NCBI GenBank assembly: GCA_024036415.1
Contig: JAMWET010001064.1
Location: forward strand, 176,001 to 240,000
Direction: 5' to 3'
DNA from: Prochilodus magdalenae
Taxonomy: Eukaryota; Chordata; Actinopteri; Characiformes; Prochilodontidae
Length of the DNA: 64,000 bases
In this document: positions 11,500 through 22,222 of the stretch, piece after piece
Numbering within the stretch: position 1 is the first letter of the stretch
Layout: each line of letters starts with the position of its first letter
The notes under the pieces: generated by a model
What the model saw: the letters and a program-made list of their open reading frames with translations, nothing else
Databases searched by the model: none
Told to the model about the DNA's origin: nothing
Position numbers and translations under genes: made by a program

Positions 11500-12905
11500 C
11501 ATTTTCCACCGCTTGAAAATATTAGGTCTTAATAGCAGGTACGTTTCTCATAATTCTTTCATTATTATCATCTCATAGTATCTCATGGTGAGATGGTAAC
11601 ACATAAACATACTTCTTCATACTCATGACGCCGTGTTCATGCATTCCCATAATTACAACGCACCATCCTGTCTCAAATATCATAGTTATGACCTACATCT
11701 CAGAGTATTGACTGAGCATCTAATTTACAGTATACAGATTATCTCATATTACTGTCTCATATGACTTAGTATTTCTTCATCACATGATGCAATTTATTAA
11801 TTATGATGCCTTATCATAACTATTGTTAGATAAATGTATAACTTTTAGTATTTTATTATATCAAGAACCTGTCTCATAATTATAAGATCCTATATCACAC
11901 ACGTGACTCAGTATCTCATTATTATCTCATTATTACTATGTTATATATTATTTATTATTTAACACCTATTGTGTCATACTTTTGACTTTTATGAGACTTA
12001 TATTTTATTACTACAAGCTTTCATTATAAAATGATATCATACTGTCCTACTAATATTAATAACATAATATTTCATCACAACAGGGATTGTTATCATACTT
12101 GATAAAATCTCTGCCAGTGTTTCATAATATTTAAGATCCTATCTCAAAATTATGACATGCTGTCTCATACATGTCACTCTCAGGTATCAAGCATCTTAAT
12201 TAGCTCATAATTATAATAAATGATTTCATATATAATACCTATTGTCTCACACTTATGATTCAGTATTTCATTATTGTGAGATACTGTCTCATAATTATGA
12301 CCTGATTATGTAATAATAATAATTATTATAATAATCTAACTTATGACTCTAAATCTTATAATTACAATATATTAATAACAATATATGAATACCTGTTGTC
12401 CTATTGTTATGACTTTAGGTAATTAATTATTACAAGATATCTCGTAATTATGTCCTGCGGGCTCAAATATATGTTTAAGTATTTTATTATCACCAACTAC
12501 TATCTCACATATAAATTAATATATCAAAATGACAGTGTTTTATTCCATAATTAATACCTATTGTATCATTTTTATAAATTAGGTTAATTTACGGGATATA
12601 TATATATTAAATATTAAGTCAATTAAGTCAATGATATATATATATATATATGTAATTGACCTAATTGACTTAATATTTAATTATTACAAGATATTATCTC
12701 ATAATTATGACCTACTGTCTCAAACTGCTATCTCAATAGCTTAGAATTACAGTATACATAATTAATAGCTACCATCCTGCTATTATAATTTGGAGTATGT
12801 CATATTATGGGATATCTCATAATTATGTCCTACTGTCTCAAATGTAAGATTAGCATTCCATAATTACAAGATAATGTAAAATTATGACTTCTGTAGAACT
12901 AATGC
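11500..12905. repeat. AT-rich degenerate repeat field (TCTCATAATTATGAC type)
   Basis: Variants of tctcataattatgac and cctactgtctca recur dozens of times with irregular 20-70 base spacing, mixed with attacaagat and cattattat. There is no open frame of note and base composition is strongly AT. The best reading is a very old, eroded minisatellite. A detached piece lies at 13680-13750. Confidence 0.75.
12606..12681. repeat. Long inverted repeat with AT loop
   Basis: Arms of 27 bases at 12606-12632 and 12655-12681 are reverse complements with one mismatch, separated by a 22-base (AT)n loop. The arm core is taagtcaattaagtcaat. It could extrude as a cruciform, or mark the ends of a very small element. 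No target-site duplication was identified. Confidence 0.85.
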
Positions 12906-13639
12906 ACCTAACAAGTCCTGGAAGCTTGTTATGATGAGTATTTGGATATTTGGAAAAAGCATTTCTCATTATTATGACATGACATGTTTATGAGATGTCT
13001 CTGAGATTACGTCATCATTATGAGTAGGAGAGGAGCCGCCTCGTTATTAAGGCCTATATGCTTTAGTGCTGGAAACAGACAGAACCTCCATTAACCAAGA
13101 GCTTCGTACCTGACAGGGACATGTCTGTTGGACTGTGTATGTTTCTATGCCTGAGTCGCTTCACTCTCTCTCTCTCCATGCTGCTGAATAATGCAGGAGC
13201 TGCAGTGGGGAAGTAGAGACATTGATGGTCACCGTGAGGAGCCCTGGAGTTGGGAGCAGATGAGTAAGAGATGAATAATACACACTCCTGACCTATCTGA
13301 GCGAGCGGCTATCACGGTGCTAATGGGCTGGGCTCCCTGGTCGAAAGCGGAATGTGGATTTGAATGGTTATGCTATTTTTGACTGTCAGTAATGCTGGAC
13401 TTGACACACAGTGACCCCCAGGGAGTGTTCAGACGCTTTAACCATTGGTAAAGTTTGATGAAGTTCTTCAGGTTACTTCATGAGAGAGTTCTATTCAGCA
13501 CATCAACTGGCTGTGGAGAAAGCCTGGAGACAAATCCAAACCAGACTGGACTACAGGTATGGTAAAGCAGGTGGTGAAAACGTCCGTATCTGGGACTGAA
13601 GAATTCTGCTACTTCCTCGTTTTAGAACACCTTGCAAAC
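12906..13639. other. Unassigned stretch
   Basis: Composition becomes more balanced than in the AT-rich field. A short CT run lies at about 13162-13177. No exon or known repeat was recognised. Confidence 0.35.
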
Positions 13640-13755
13640 CCATTTTCCACCATGTGAAAATATTAGGTCCAAATAACCGGTACGTTTCTCATAATTATGA
13701 CTTCATAGGTCTATCTCATTGCTATTATCTCATAGCATCTCATTGTGAGTACTTT
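13640..13755. repeat. Second copy of the 11.5 kb repeat edge
   Basis: The sequence ccaccatgtgaaaatattag through catctcattgtgag matches 11492-11592 with scattered differences. Neighbouring bases (11470-11500 and 13620-13640) also agree (cccattttccacc), so a segment edge was duplicated about 2.15 kb apart. Confidence 0.7.
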
Positions 13756-14224
13756 GTAGATAGCCTGTAAACTTGTATTTGTTAAAATGAGAACTACCAG
13801 GCCATCACAGCGAAGACATGTCCATTGGCTCTGTGCTTCATCTCTTCTTTGCTTCCACAGGGTGATGGCTGGCATTAAGGTCCCATATGCTGCAGTGGGT
13901 CGTGAGCAGCCTCCTGGGATGCCCTGTTCTCCCCCCACGGCACACTACACGTCATGCCGATCTGGCCGCGAAGCTCTTCCTGGACTGACTAATGAGCAGA
14001 AATGCTTGTCGTTGTAATCTTAATCTCATCTGGACGTATCTGAAGAAAAACTGACCAATCAGGAGTATCAGCAGACCAATGTACCAGTGTTACACAATCA
14101 GGGTACTGAAAGAGTACGGGTCTGTTGGTACAGCTAATATAAAGCAAGGGAGAGCTCAGACCACAGGTACTCGCTGGATTTTGCTCTGTTTTGCATGATA
14201 AGTATGTCACATGACTGTAGAAGC
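13756..14224. other. Unassigned stretch
   Basis: Open frames at 13787-14017 (plus) and 13989-14210 (minus) carry no family motif and overlap. No splice-flanked exon was recognised. Confidence 0.3.
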
Positions 14225-14512
14225 TCCCTGAAGGAAGTGTGAGATTGCAGTGCTGTTGGGAAGGAAGATAAAGGTCACCAGGAACAATAGATGATGATTA
14301 GTTTAGTCTGATATGGGGAATATTTATTGAGCTACACATACAGAAGTAGTGTCTCTCAGTATGGCTAACCCAACAAGCCAGATGTTCAGCATAGAGAGGT
14401 TCCTAATGGTGTCCTGTGATAATCCATCCCATGCAGCTTGAATACTCTCACACAGTTCCTGCAGATGGTGCGGTAGGGGTGGAGGTGGAGTGACTGCAAC
14501 CGGGTACTCTAG
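14225..14512 (-). pseudogene. Tc1-like transposase C-terminal fragment (family 1)
   Basis: Nearly the same as 3455-3690: gctgttgggaaggaagataa, tattgagctacaca and agaagtagtgtctctcagta are shared. On the minus strand it encodes LQELCESIQAAWDGLSQDTI, the helical C-terminal end of a Tc1-like transposase. The catalytic part is absent. No transposon end was found. Confidence 0.75.
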
Positions 14513-14544
14513 CTGACCACTATAGTGAAGTGCCATAGGAGCCA

Positions 14545-14965
14545 TATACCTTAAAAATAGTCTTCAAGAGTCTCCAGACTCTACCAGCCTTCTCTGCCTT
14601 AAGATTCTCTGCCCTCTCTCTCACTCTTTTCTGGTGCCTCCAGGCAAACCCAGTCCTTAACCAAATGGAGTTGAAGTTGAAGACGGAGACGGAGTGATAG
14701 GACTTCAAATTTGACGTCTCCAGACTCACCCAGCCTCTCCCTGCCCTAAAACCCTCTACTCTCTCTCTCTTTTCCGGGGCTTCCAGATAAATCCAGGGCT
14801 CCCAGTCCTCAACCAATCAAAGATGAAGTCAGAGTTGCAGACATATGCCTTTGAAAATGCCATTTCCAGACTCCCTCGGCCCTAAACTCTCTAGCCTGTC
14901 TCATTGTTTCAGGGCTTCCAGATAAACCTAGGGCTTTTGCTCCGGTTGATGTCCTGCTCGACCGT
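14545..14965. repeat. ~150 bp tandem repeat, three copies
   Basis: Copies begin near 14560, 14705 and 14855. Each holds a tttccagactc/tctccagactc motif, a CT-rich patch (ctctctctct) and a ttccagataaa/cctccaggcaaa motif followed by ccagtcctcaacca-type sequence. A detached fourth piece lies at 15870-15975 (gcttccagataaaccca, cctttgaaaac, tttccagactc). Confidence 0.7.
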
Positions 14966-15869
14966 TCTAATCACCTTCGCTATATGTCAAGTCATTGTGG
15001 ATGTCCCAAAGGACGCTTGTTCAGAGGAGTCACAAGGCTGAACGTTATCTCCAGAGAGTTATCTACAGGAACCAGCTGTTCTTACCGTAGTATATCTTCT
15101 GGTAACTGTCCTGTCAGAGTGGACATCACAATTTACATACTTCTCTTTTACTGCTCTTACCTCCGAGTTACCACACAGAAAGAACTGTTCAATTACATTA
15201 TTGATTACCAATACAGAGTGCAATATTAGTAAACATGGAATAGGACTCCTCACACTGCCATCATCACTCACCAAAATCTTTTGTGGAATGGAATCTGCTG
15301 CCATCTGCTGGCCATAGAATGTATTACAGCTCAAGTGATACTCTCAGGAACCAAATACTGTGTCTCCTTTGTAGCACAGTATCTACATTGATCATGTATT
15401 TGCTATGTCATGGTTGCATCTACTCAGAACATCTACTAAAAGACTAAACATCACAATCACACCTAGACCTGGGATGGGGGAAGGGGTGTAGTAGCCTTAA
15501 CCAGAATTGCTCACTTCTACAATAAGCACTCGCTGTTCTCAAAGCTGTTTTAAATAACTTTGGTGTTGTAAAAGGAGCTTTTACACTCTGCTGTTGTCTA
15601 AATGACTAACCCAGTTCCATTACAGCTGGGACAGCAGGCCACATGCATACATAAACAGGAAGTAGAGTTACAGATCTGCTTTGACCTGTTGTGAGGGTCA
15701 CATGGTAAACACACACACATATGAACTTTAGAAATTATGTTTATCTTAAACAATTGATAAAGAGGGAAACTGTTACACATCTGTTAGCTACCAGAAACTT
15801 TATGTAGCTAACGTTATGTATTAAGTTATACCTGAGCAGGAGTCTAAATAACTTGAGCCTTGTTGATCC
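14966..15869. other. Unassigned stretch
   Basis: No gene recognised. Open frames at 14984-15229 and 15059-15334 overlap on opposite strands and show no domain. Confidence 0.3.
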
Positions 15870-15975
15870 TAGGTCCAGCGCTTCCAGATAAACCCAGGCT
15901 CCCAGTCCCAACAGTCAGAGTCGGAGTTGAAGCCATAGGCCTTTGAAAACAAAATTTCCAGACTCAAATGGCCTT
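15870..15975. repeat. Detached copy of the 14.5 kb tandem repeat
   Basis: It matches the third unit at 14855-14935 over gcttccagataaacc, tcagagt..gagttg, cctttgaaaa and tttccagactc. It lies about 1 kb from the array, so either the array was split by later insertion or this unit was copied out. Confidence 0.65.
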
Positions 15976-16257
15976 AAAACTTATTAAAGTACTGTCACCT
16001 GTTGATGTTAGGTCTGGCTTCAAAAGGAGTCCCTCTAGGAACAGTAGGGATGTATTGGGTTCCAGAGGGCACAGCGAACCATTTAAATTTGCTAGTGGAA
16101 GCCATAGAAACACTTACAGAATAGTTGTCTCCTTAAAATATATGTTTCTATTAATTTAACTGCTTTATTATTTGACTAATCTGTTTCATACTGTGTAATG
16201 CTGACTTTGGCCAACACTTTTTACTTATCCCAGTGTAATTTAGTGTATTTGTTACTT
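15976..16257. other. Unassigned stretch
   Basis: Sequence between two repeat families with no exon, RNA gene or element end recognised. Confidence 0.3.
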
Positions 16258-16532
16258 CAATCAATCAATCAATCAGTTAATAGTTGTTTTTGTGTAGTGC
16301 TTTTAGCAACTCATGTTGTCTCAAAGCAGCTTTACAGAAAAGCACCTTATATGAAAGAAAATAAATCAAGGAGCCCATGTATAGACGTTAGGAAGGGAAA
16401 TCCAGGGAAGTCCAAGTCCCTGTGAACAAGCCAGAAGCAACAGTGGTGAGAAAATTCTCCCCTGAAGTAAGAGAAAGAAACCTCGAGAGGAACCAGGCTC
16501 AAGGGAGGACCCATCCTCCTCAGGCCGGTCCT
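16258..16532 (+). repeat. Dispersed fish repeat after a TCAA microsatellite
   Basis: It starts with a (TCAA)n run at 16258-16274. Then come agtgcttttagcaactcatg, caaagcagctttacagaaaa, gaaagaaacctcgagaggaa and ccaggctcaagggaggaccc. I recognise this combination as a dispersed repeat found in many teleost genomes, probably a non-LTR-derived element. Class assignment is from memory and uncertain. Confidence 0.6.
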
Positions 16533-16533
16533 G

Positions 16534-17275
16534 GTCAGTGGTAGACAGTACTGAAGTAAATGTAATTGGTTTCTGTACTAAATCTGTACTTTACTGAAGT
16601 GTTTCCATTTTGTATGACTTTATACTTTAACTCCACCACAGTTTAAACTCACATATCGGACTGTTTACAAATTTGTGGTTCTATTTGGTGTATGTGTGTA
16701 TATAAATATAAGGAAAAGGAAACAAGATCATTCATGGATTCTTAGCCCCCAAGTACATGTCCATTTTAGGCCTGGACTACATCAAGGACAGCCTGGTGAA
16801 GGCAGGTAAAGCAGGATGGAGTTAGTAAACAGATCAAACATACTGTTCCTTTGTGGGTAAATCGACCACAATATACAAATATGTACACATGCACTTATGA
16901 CTGGCGAGTGTGTTTTGTCTGGATGTATAAAAACACTGTTCCCTTATAAGTTTTGGCTACTTGGCGTTCATGAACAGAGACCCACAGATGCAGTATAGTA
17001 AAAGAAAACTCATCTGTGGTCCTGTTTAAACCAAGTTCTTATTAAACTTGTAAATATATTTCAAATAAATCTTAAACTGAAACTTTACTTGTTGGCAAAA
17101 TGTTATTTTATAGTTCTAGCTAACGGAACCTGTTCTTCAGTGTTCTTTGCTGATGATCATTTGAATAGATGTGAGTGTCAGACTACTTAATGAGCTTCTA
17201 TTAAAAACTGGTTGACTGAGAGACACTGGAGTCTCTTCACCTACACTGAGCTGATTAAGAGTCTTGTCTAGAGGA
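16534..17275 (-). mobile_element. Non-autonomous hAT-like element, copy 2
   Basis: It starts with cagtggtagacagtactgaa, close to the CAGTGGTGGAC-type end of a common fish hAT-like miniature family. Then come tgtactttactgaagtgttt, ttccattttgt and actttaactccaccac. The inner part (16840-17275) is the reverse complement of 5150-5580. No transposase coding remains. It abuts the gypsy fragment, which may be its insertion site. Confidence 0.6.
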
Positions 17276-17284
17276 TTACCATGG

Positions 17285-18145
17285 CGATGAACCCCACTAT
17301 AAGTGACATCATTGATTTTGCTGAGGACCTTAAACAGGCCAAAGTATTTAGGGGTCAACTTCTTACTGCCATCAGAGAGACTAAAGTCCCTGGTTGATAG
17401 TCACACTCGTTCTCTGGGATTATAGCAGGGGGTATCTCCACAACACTTGTTGGCCTGGGTCTTCTGTCGTCTTTTCCCATACGTCTGTTCCCATACCTCC
17501 TCGCTCCTCCGCATCCAATGTTCCACAGAGGGCACATTAGAAGGTTGGCCAGACCAGGGCATGAGAGGTGCGGGCACGTGGGTTTTGGGACATCTCGGTC
17601 CAAGGCAAATACGCCAATCAATTGATCTGATTATCATGACAGTAGAGCCTCTGAAACTCACCCAAGTGTTTCATAAAAGCAGGCCAAACCTGGGACGTAA
17701 ATTGGGTGCCTCGGTCAGACACTATGTCCTCAGGTATTCCGAAGACGCAAAAGGCGTGGTTAATTAGGCACTCAGTGGTTTATAAAGCCCTGAGAATTAG
17801 GAACTCGGGATAGGCCAATTCGCCATGGACTCTGCCTTACAGTCATCTATGATGACTCCCACTGAACTAATGATGTAACCAAGAGGTTGACCCCAAATGA
17901 AATTCGCATTTCTCACCTTTGACAAACAAATGATTGTCTAGGAGATGAGAGAGTACCTTCCGGATAAATCAGGAGAATATACGAGAATATCAGCAATGTA
18001 AGCAGTGACAAACTGACTCAACATGTCCCAGAGAACGTCATTAATGAAGGACTGAAAGACAGAGGGGCCGTTCCTTAATTCAAAAGGCATTACAAGGTAC
18101 TCATAGTACCCCTGCTGGTGAGGCTGTCTTCCACTCATCACCCTC
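17285..18145 (-). pseudogene. Ty3/gypsy pol fragment: reverse transcriptase joined to integrase, RNase H missing
   Basis: On the minus strand, 17938-18141 reads [20 protein letters not shown] followed by [13 protein letters not shown], the RT core. The canonical YIDD box is YIAD here. Thumb sequence continues to about 17790 ([15 protein letters not shown]). The next pol sequence, [20 protein letters not shown] at about 17690-17760, is the integrase core around its second catalytic Asp. It is followed by an integrase C-terminal region (VPSVEHWMRRSEEVWEQTYG) and KLTPKYFGLFKVL down to ~17300. RNase H, the integrase zinc finger and the first catalytic Asp are absent. Frameshifts and a stop make it inactive; no LTRs were found. 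Confidence 0.85.
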
Positions 18146-18994
18146 TCACATCCTGACCAAGTTGTAGGTGCTCCATAAATCTAACAAATGGAGATCAGAA
18201 AGCCAGGGGATGAACAGATCAAGGTCAAGAGGGGATAAAGCAGAGATCGGAAGTCAGGTATCTAAAGGGGTCGAAACCAGAGTAGAAAAGCGAGATAGAA
18301 ACGCTCAGGCTGGCAAACAAAGGGTTTGGCAAACTTCGCAATGAGCGTGTGTGCTGGTGGGGCTTAAATGCAAACTACCGATGGTTGGAGGCAGCTGGAC
18401 TGGAATTCAGGAGACCTACAGCGGAGCTGATTGGATGGCTGAGGAATGTGGGTGTGACATCATCGAGCGATGCCATCTGGGAAGTTGAGTCTGGAAGAGC
18501 GGAGGAGCTGGAAAAACCTGGAAGCGTGCCAATTTAAGACCAGGAACACTTTAGCAATGACATATTCGAAACAGGTGATGCTGTTATACCTGCATATATA
18601 AAAGAAGCATCCTGGAAAATCCATGTTTCTCAGCCTCCCTCTATCGTGCATGACATAATCAAAGGATTCAGTGAGTCCAGAGAAACTGTGCTACAAATTA
18701 ATAAAGTTATTTTTATTATTTAATTCATTTATTAGACATAATTTAATAAATCTTTAAACAGACTATTCATTTTAGCAGTCTACTGTGATGTGTTCTCAAA
18801 CCTTATAAAGACTATAAACTGTAAAAGTGGCTCCCAGTGGTGGTGATGGGAACCAGACATCTGAAGAGCTGAAAGCCTTTAAAAGCTTCTTCATAGAAAG
18901 TTATTACCTGAAATGGTTAAATATATGCTGCCTGATGTCTAACAGAACAATTAATAATAATTTTGTGATGAAGATTTGGCTTATTGTATTTAGA
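18146..18994. other. Unassigned stretch beside the gypsy fragment
   Basis: 18150-18540 is GC-richer and may be further degraded LTR-retrotransposon sequence, but no protein motif supports that. 18660-18990 is AT-rich. No exon recognised. Confidence 0.3.
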
Positions 18995-19290
18995 TCCAAC
19001 CGTGGGGGATACATGTGGAGTACTGTACGGCAAAATTAGAGAATTAGAAAAATCACCAAAGGAAACAGATCATTTGTATTTCAGATTCCCTTTTATTACC
19101 AGCATATATATAATACACACAGAGGGCAAAGAGCAGGTCAGTCAGTTTAGCAAATTCTGGTGGTTTTGGACTGTCAAAAAAAAACAAAGTCCAGCTGAAG
19201 GAAGAATATTGGGGTTACGGGAACTAGTTGTGACCAAAGAGAAGGATACAGACATGGTATACATAATAAAATCTGGGGATTTTGCAGGCC
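18995..19290. repeat. Direct repeat, copy 1
   Basis: It matches 19430-19720 over ttcccttttatta, agagcaggtca..cag, tagcaaattctgg, gtccagct..gaaggaagaa, acgggaactag and aaagagaaggatacaga. The two copies are about 440 bases apart in the same orientation. An LTR or a local tandem duplication would both fit; no primer-binding site was seen. Confidence 0.65.
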
Positions 19291-19429
19291 GTCCAGATAA
19301 TTTAAAGGCAAGACCTGGTTGTTCCAGCACCTCATTGTAGACACCGTGGTTGAAACTTACTGTCACCTTAACCAAAGAGCCCATCGCCACATAATTAACA
19401 CACCCCTAGAACATCACAGAGGGGGCTCA

Positions 19430-19725
19430 GTTTGTCTGGGGAGCTTATATCATGCAGTCTGTTGTAACGCTGGCTACAGTAAGACACACAGGAGGCCATG
19501 ATTCTGCAGCAAGAAGTTCCCTTTTATTAAACACCAGCAGAAAGACGAACCTACATACACACAAACTCAAACAGCAGGTCAATCAGAATCAGCAAATTCT
19601 GGAAGCAAATGTGACAGTCAAGAAACAATGTCCAGCTACCTGAAGGAAGAAGACAGACTCAGTGTACGGGAACTAGAACAGATATACTTTAACAAAGAGA
19701 AGGATACAGAGGTAGATGAGAAAAA
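19430..19725. repeat. Direct repeat, copy 2
   Basis: Partner of 18995-19290, more complete at its left side (tgtaacgctggctacagta, catgattctgcagcaagaag). It runs directly into the GA microsatellite. The open frame 19628-19981 lies across the repeat and the microsatellite and is not a gene. Confidence 0.6.
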
Positions 19726-19735
19726 GACAGAAAAT

Positions 19736-19738
<3 letters not shown>

Positions 19739-19771
<33 letters not shown>
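19739..19771. repeat. (AG)n microsatellite
   Basis: An uninterrupted run of about 16 AG dinucleotides. Confidence 0.98.
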
Positions 19772-19774
<3 letters not shown>

Positions 19775-21449
19775 ATAAAGAAAGAAGAAAATGATAAAAA
19801 TAAAAAAGCAGTAGCTATAAAACTCCAAAATGTCAGACTGAATGACGATATAGTAACAAATACATATATTTACAGTGACTTGTATTTCAAAAGGTGCAGA
19901 TTCTTACACAATAATTTATTGCAAATATTATTGCATATATTATTATCTTTTATTTTATGTTGTTATTTCCCCAATACTTAAAATATTAAATAGACAAATG
20001 TAGGTGTCTAATTTAAAATATTTCAGTCCATAATATTTATTATTAAAAATGGATTTACATAGTAATGACAAATGCAAAACAACAACAACAATAATAATTA
20101 TAATAATAATAATTTATTAATAGTTATTATTGATAGTTATTATTGAAATAAATGTTTTTTATTAAAATTTGAAACTATTTGAAAAACACGTGGTTCCACG
20201 TGGTGCTAACACCCGCCAATCGCGAGATTGAAGCCCGTTGAAAACACAACAGTATAACAAAAAACAGCATGTCTGGAAAGAACTACCCTGCAGCTAACTT
20301 TCAGGTTTGTGAGCTCTATTGATAATCAAAAATGCTCAAAAATATAAGTCGGACTTATTTTTACTAAGTAACGGCCTCAAAAGCATTTCCGACTGCTCCG
20401 ACTGCTCCGACAGCTAGCAGCTAAACTTACAGCTAACATGCAGCTAAGCTAACAGTTGAACTTAAAATGCACATATAAATGTATGTATTAAATAACACTG
20501 TAGTTCAAGTAATACTCTGTAGTTCAATAAGATGTTGTTTGAGTTGCTAAATCATCGTGTTGCCTTCTGTAACGATAATCGCTAGCGCTGCTTAGGTTGC
20601 TGCCTGCGCCATGCTGTCTGAGTGTTAATCTTATCTATAATAACCATTGCATGTCAACTTATTATTCTAAACCAACACAGCTACTGGCCAACAACGTTCT
20701 CCCAAATTTTAAAAAACCCTGTACCAAAAGCTTTTTTAACTTAAAAAAGTTAATGTTTTGGGCTGACTTAAAAATGAATCAGTTAACAGAACATGACTCT
20801 GCATTTTATGCCCACATAATACGGCAGCCTGGACACTAACTCTTTTAAGTTAAAACTCTTATATGTTTTTACAGTGTAGAAAAGCCATGTTGGAAGTTGG
20901 AGATGATGAGAAGATACAGCTTAACAATAGCCTCAATAAAACAAACAGATATGAACAAAGGGAAAGGGACCCTTGCTCTAATCTCCCCAATCATAATAAA
21001 ATCGTTGAATCCAGAATCCAGATGTGCATAACCAAGATGAAGCCATGGACTACGAAGAGCAGGGACAGGTAATATATGACGTAAATAAATAAATAAATAT
21101 ATATATATATATATGTTTATGTATTTAGATTTATTTATTTAACTAGATAAATCTGAATTTGGCCATAAATTATGTTTTTCAGATACATCCATCATATTAG
21201 ACAACATACTGTCAAATTTCAAGCTAGATAACTTATTGAGGAATCGGTAGAAACAGATAATGATTATTATTCCATGACCATTTGGTGTCTTGGAGTGTTT
21301 TGCTATCAGAGATCTGCAATACTGTAGTTTCATGCAAATGACAGCATATCTATACTGTTTTCTACTTCCTGCCCTAACATATCTGATTTCGAGTTAAGTA
21401 ATGGACAGGTGAAATGATCTAGACAGATATATAAATAAATAGGTAAATA
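19772..21449. other. AT-rich unassigned stretch
   Basis: It holds AAC/AAT simple runs at about 20080-20115, a near-palindromic cacgtggttccacgtgg at 20188-20204 and an (AT)n run near 21098-21114. Phrases such as gctaacatgcagctaagcta at 20430 are common in fish non-coding DNA. No exon was recognised. Confidence 0.4.
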
Positions 21450-21483
21450 CGTAAGTAAGTAAGTAATTAAGTAATTAAGTAAT

Positions 21484-21514
<31 letters not shown>

Positions 21515-21539
21515 TTAAGTAAGTAAGTAAGTAAGTAAT

Positions 21540-21574
<35 letters not shown>

Positions 21575-21679
21575 TTAAGTAAGTAAGTAAGTAATTAAGT
21601 AAGTAAGTAAGTAAGCAAGTAATTAAGTAATTAAGTAAGTAAGTAATTAAGTAATTAAGTAATTAAGTAAGTAAGTAAT

Positions 21680-21730
<51 letters not shown>

Positions 21731-21825
21731 TTAAGTAAGTAAGTAAGTAATTAAGTAAGTAAGTAAGTAAGCAAGTAATTAAGTAAGTAAGTAAGTAAGC
21801 AAACAAACAAACAAACAAACACATG
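21450..21825. repeat. GTAA tetranucleotide array with TTAA variants and a CAAA tail
   Basis: About 350 bases of gtaagtaagtaattaagtaa-type sequence, ending in a (CAAA)n run at about 21799-21821. On the minus strand it reads as a hydrophobic LLTYLLTYLI peptide (21663-21893), a by-product of the repeat. Variant TTAA units recur at semi-regular spacing. Confidence 0.97.
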
Positions 21826-22220
21826 AATAAATAAATATGGAAGCTACATGGAACTGACCTTATGTCTTCACAAAAGAATCCATGGTTTTCCAAAGGTAAT
21901 CCTCAGGGATAAAGCAGTTTTGGTGTAAAGTGAGAATCAGTATTAAGTCTCCTACACTAGTAGAGTAAATCTTATAGAGGACAATGAAGGTCTAAACTAA
22001 AAAACTGCTGTGGCAAATCCAGGCATTAAAGTCATAGGAGATCTCTAAACATTACAGTAGCATCGCTGCCTTAACAGTGAAGTCAAAAAGGAAGTAGCCT
22101 GTTTTTATCAGGTATCAGCTTGTTTGTTGTCATGCCTTAAGAAGATTGTGTAATATGTGTAAAGAACTGCATTAGCATTAATAGCATTAGCTTTTAATAG
22201 AAAATAACTATTTCAGGTTC
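21826..22220. other. Unassigned stretch
   Basis: No exon or known repeat recognised between the GTAA array and the Tc1 element. Confidence 0.3.
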
Positions 22221-22222
22221 TA

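Noticed and set aside
20188..20204. Palindromic cacgtggttccacgtgg as an E-box pair
   Set aside because: Two CACGTG-like sites occur, but no promoter, exon or conserved neighbour supports a regulatory role.
21663..21893. Apparent membrane protein LLTYLLTYLI
   Set aside because: GTAA tetranucleotide repeat read on the minus strand.
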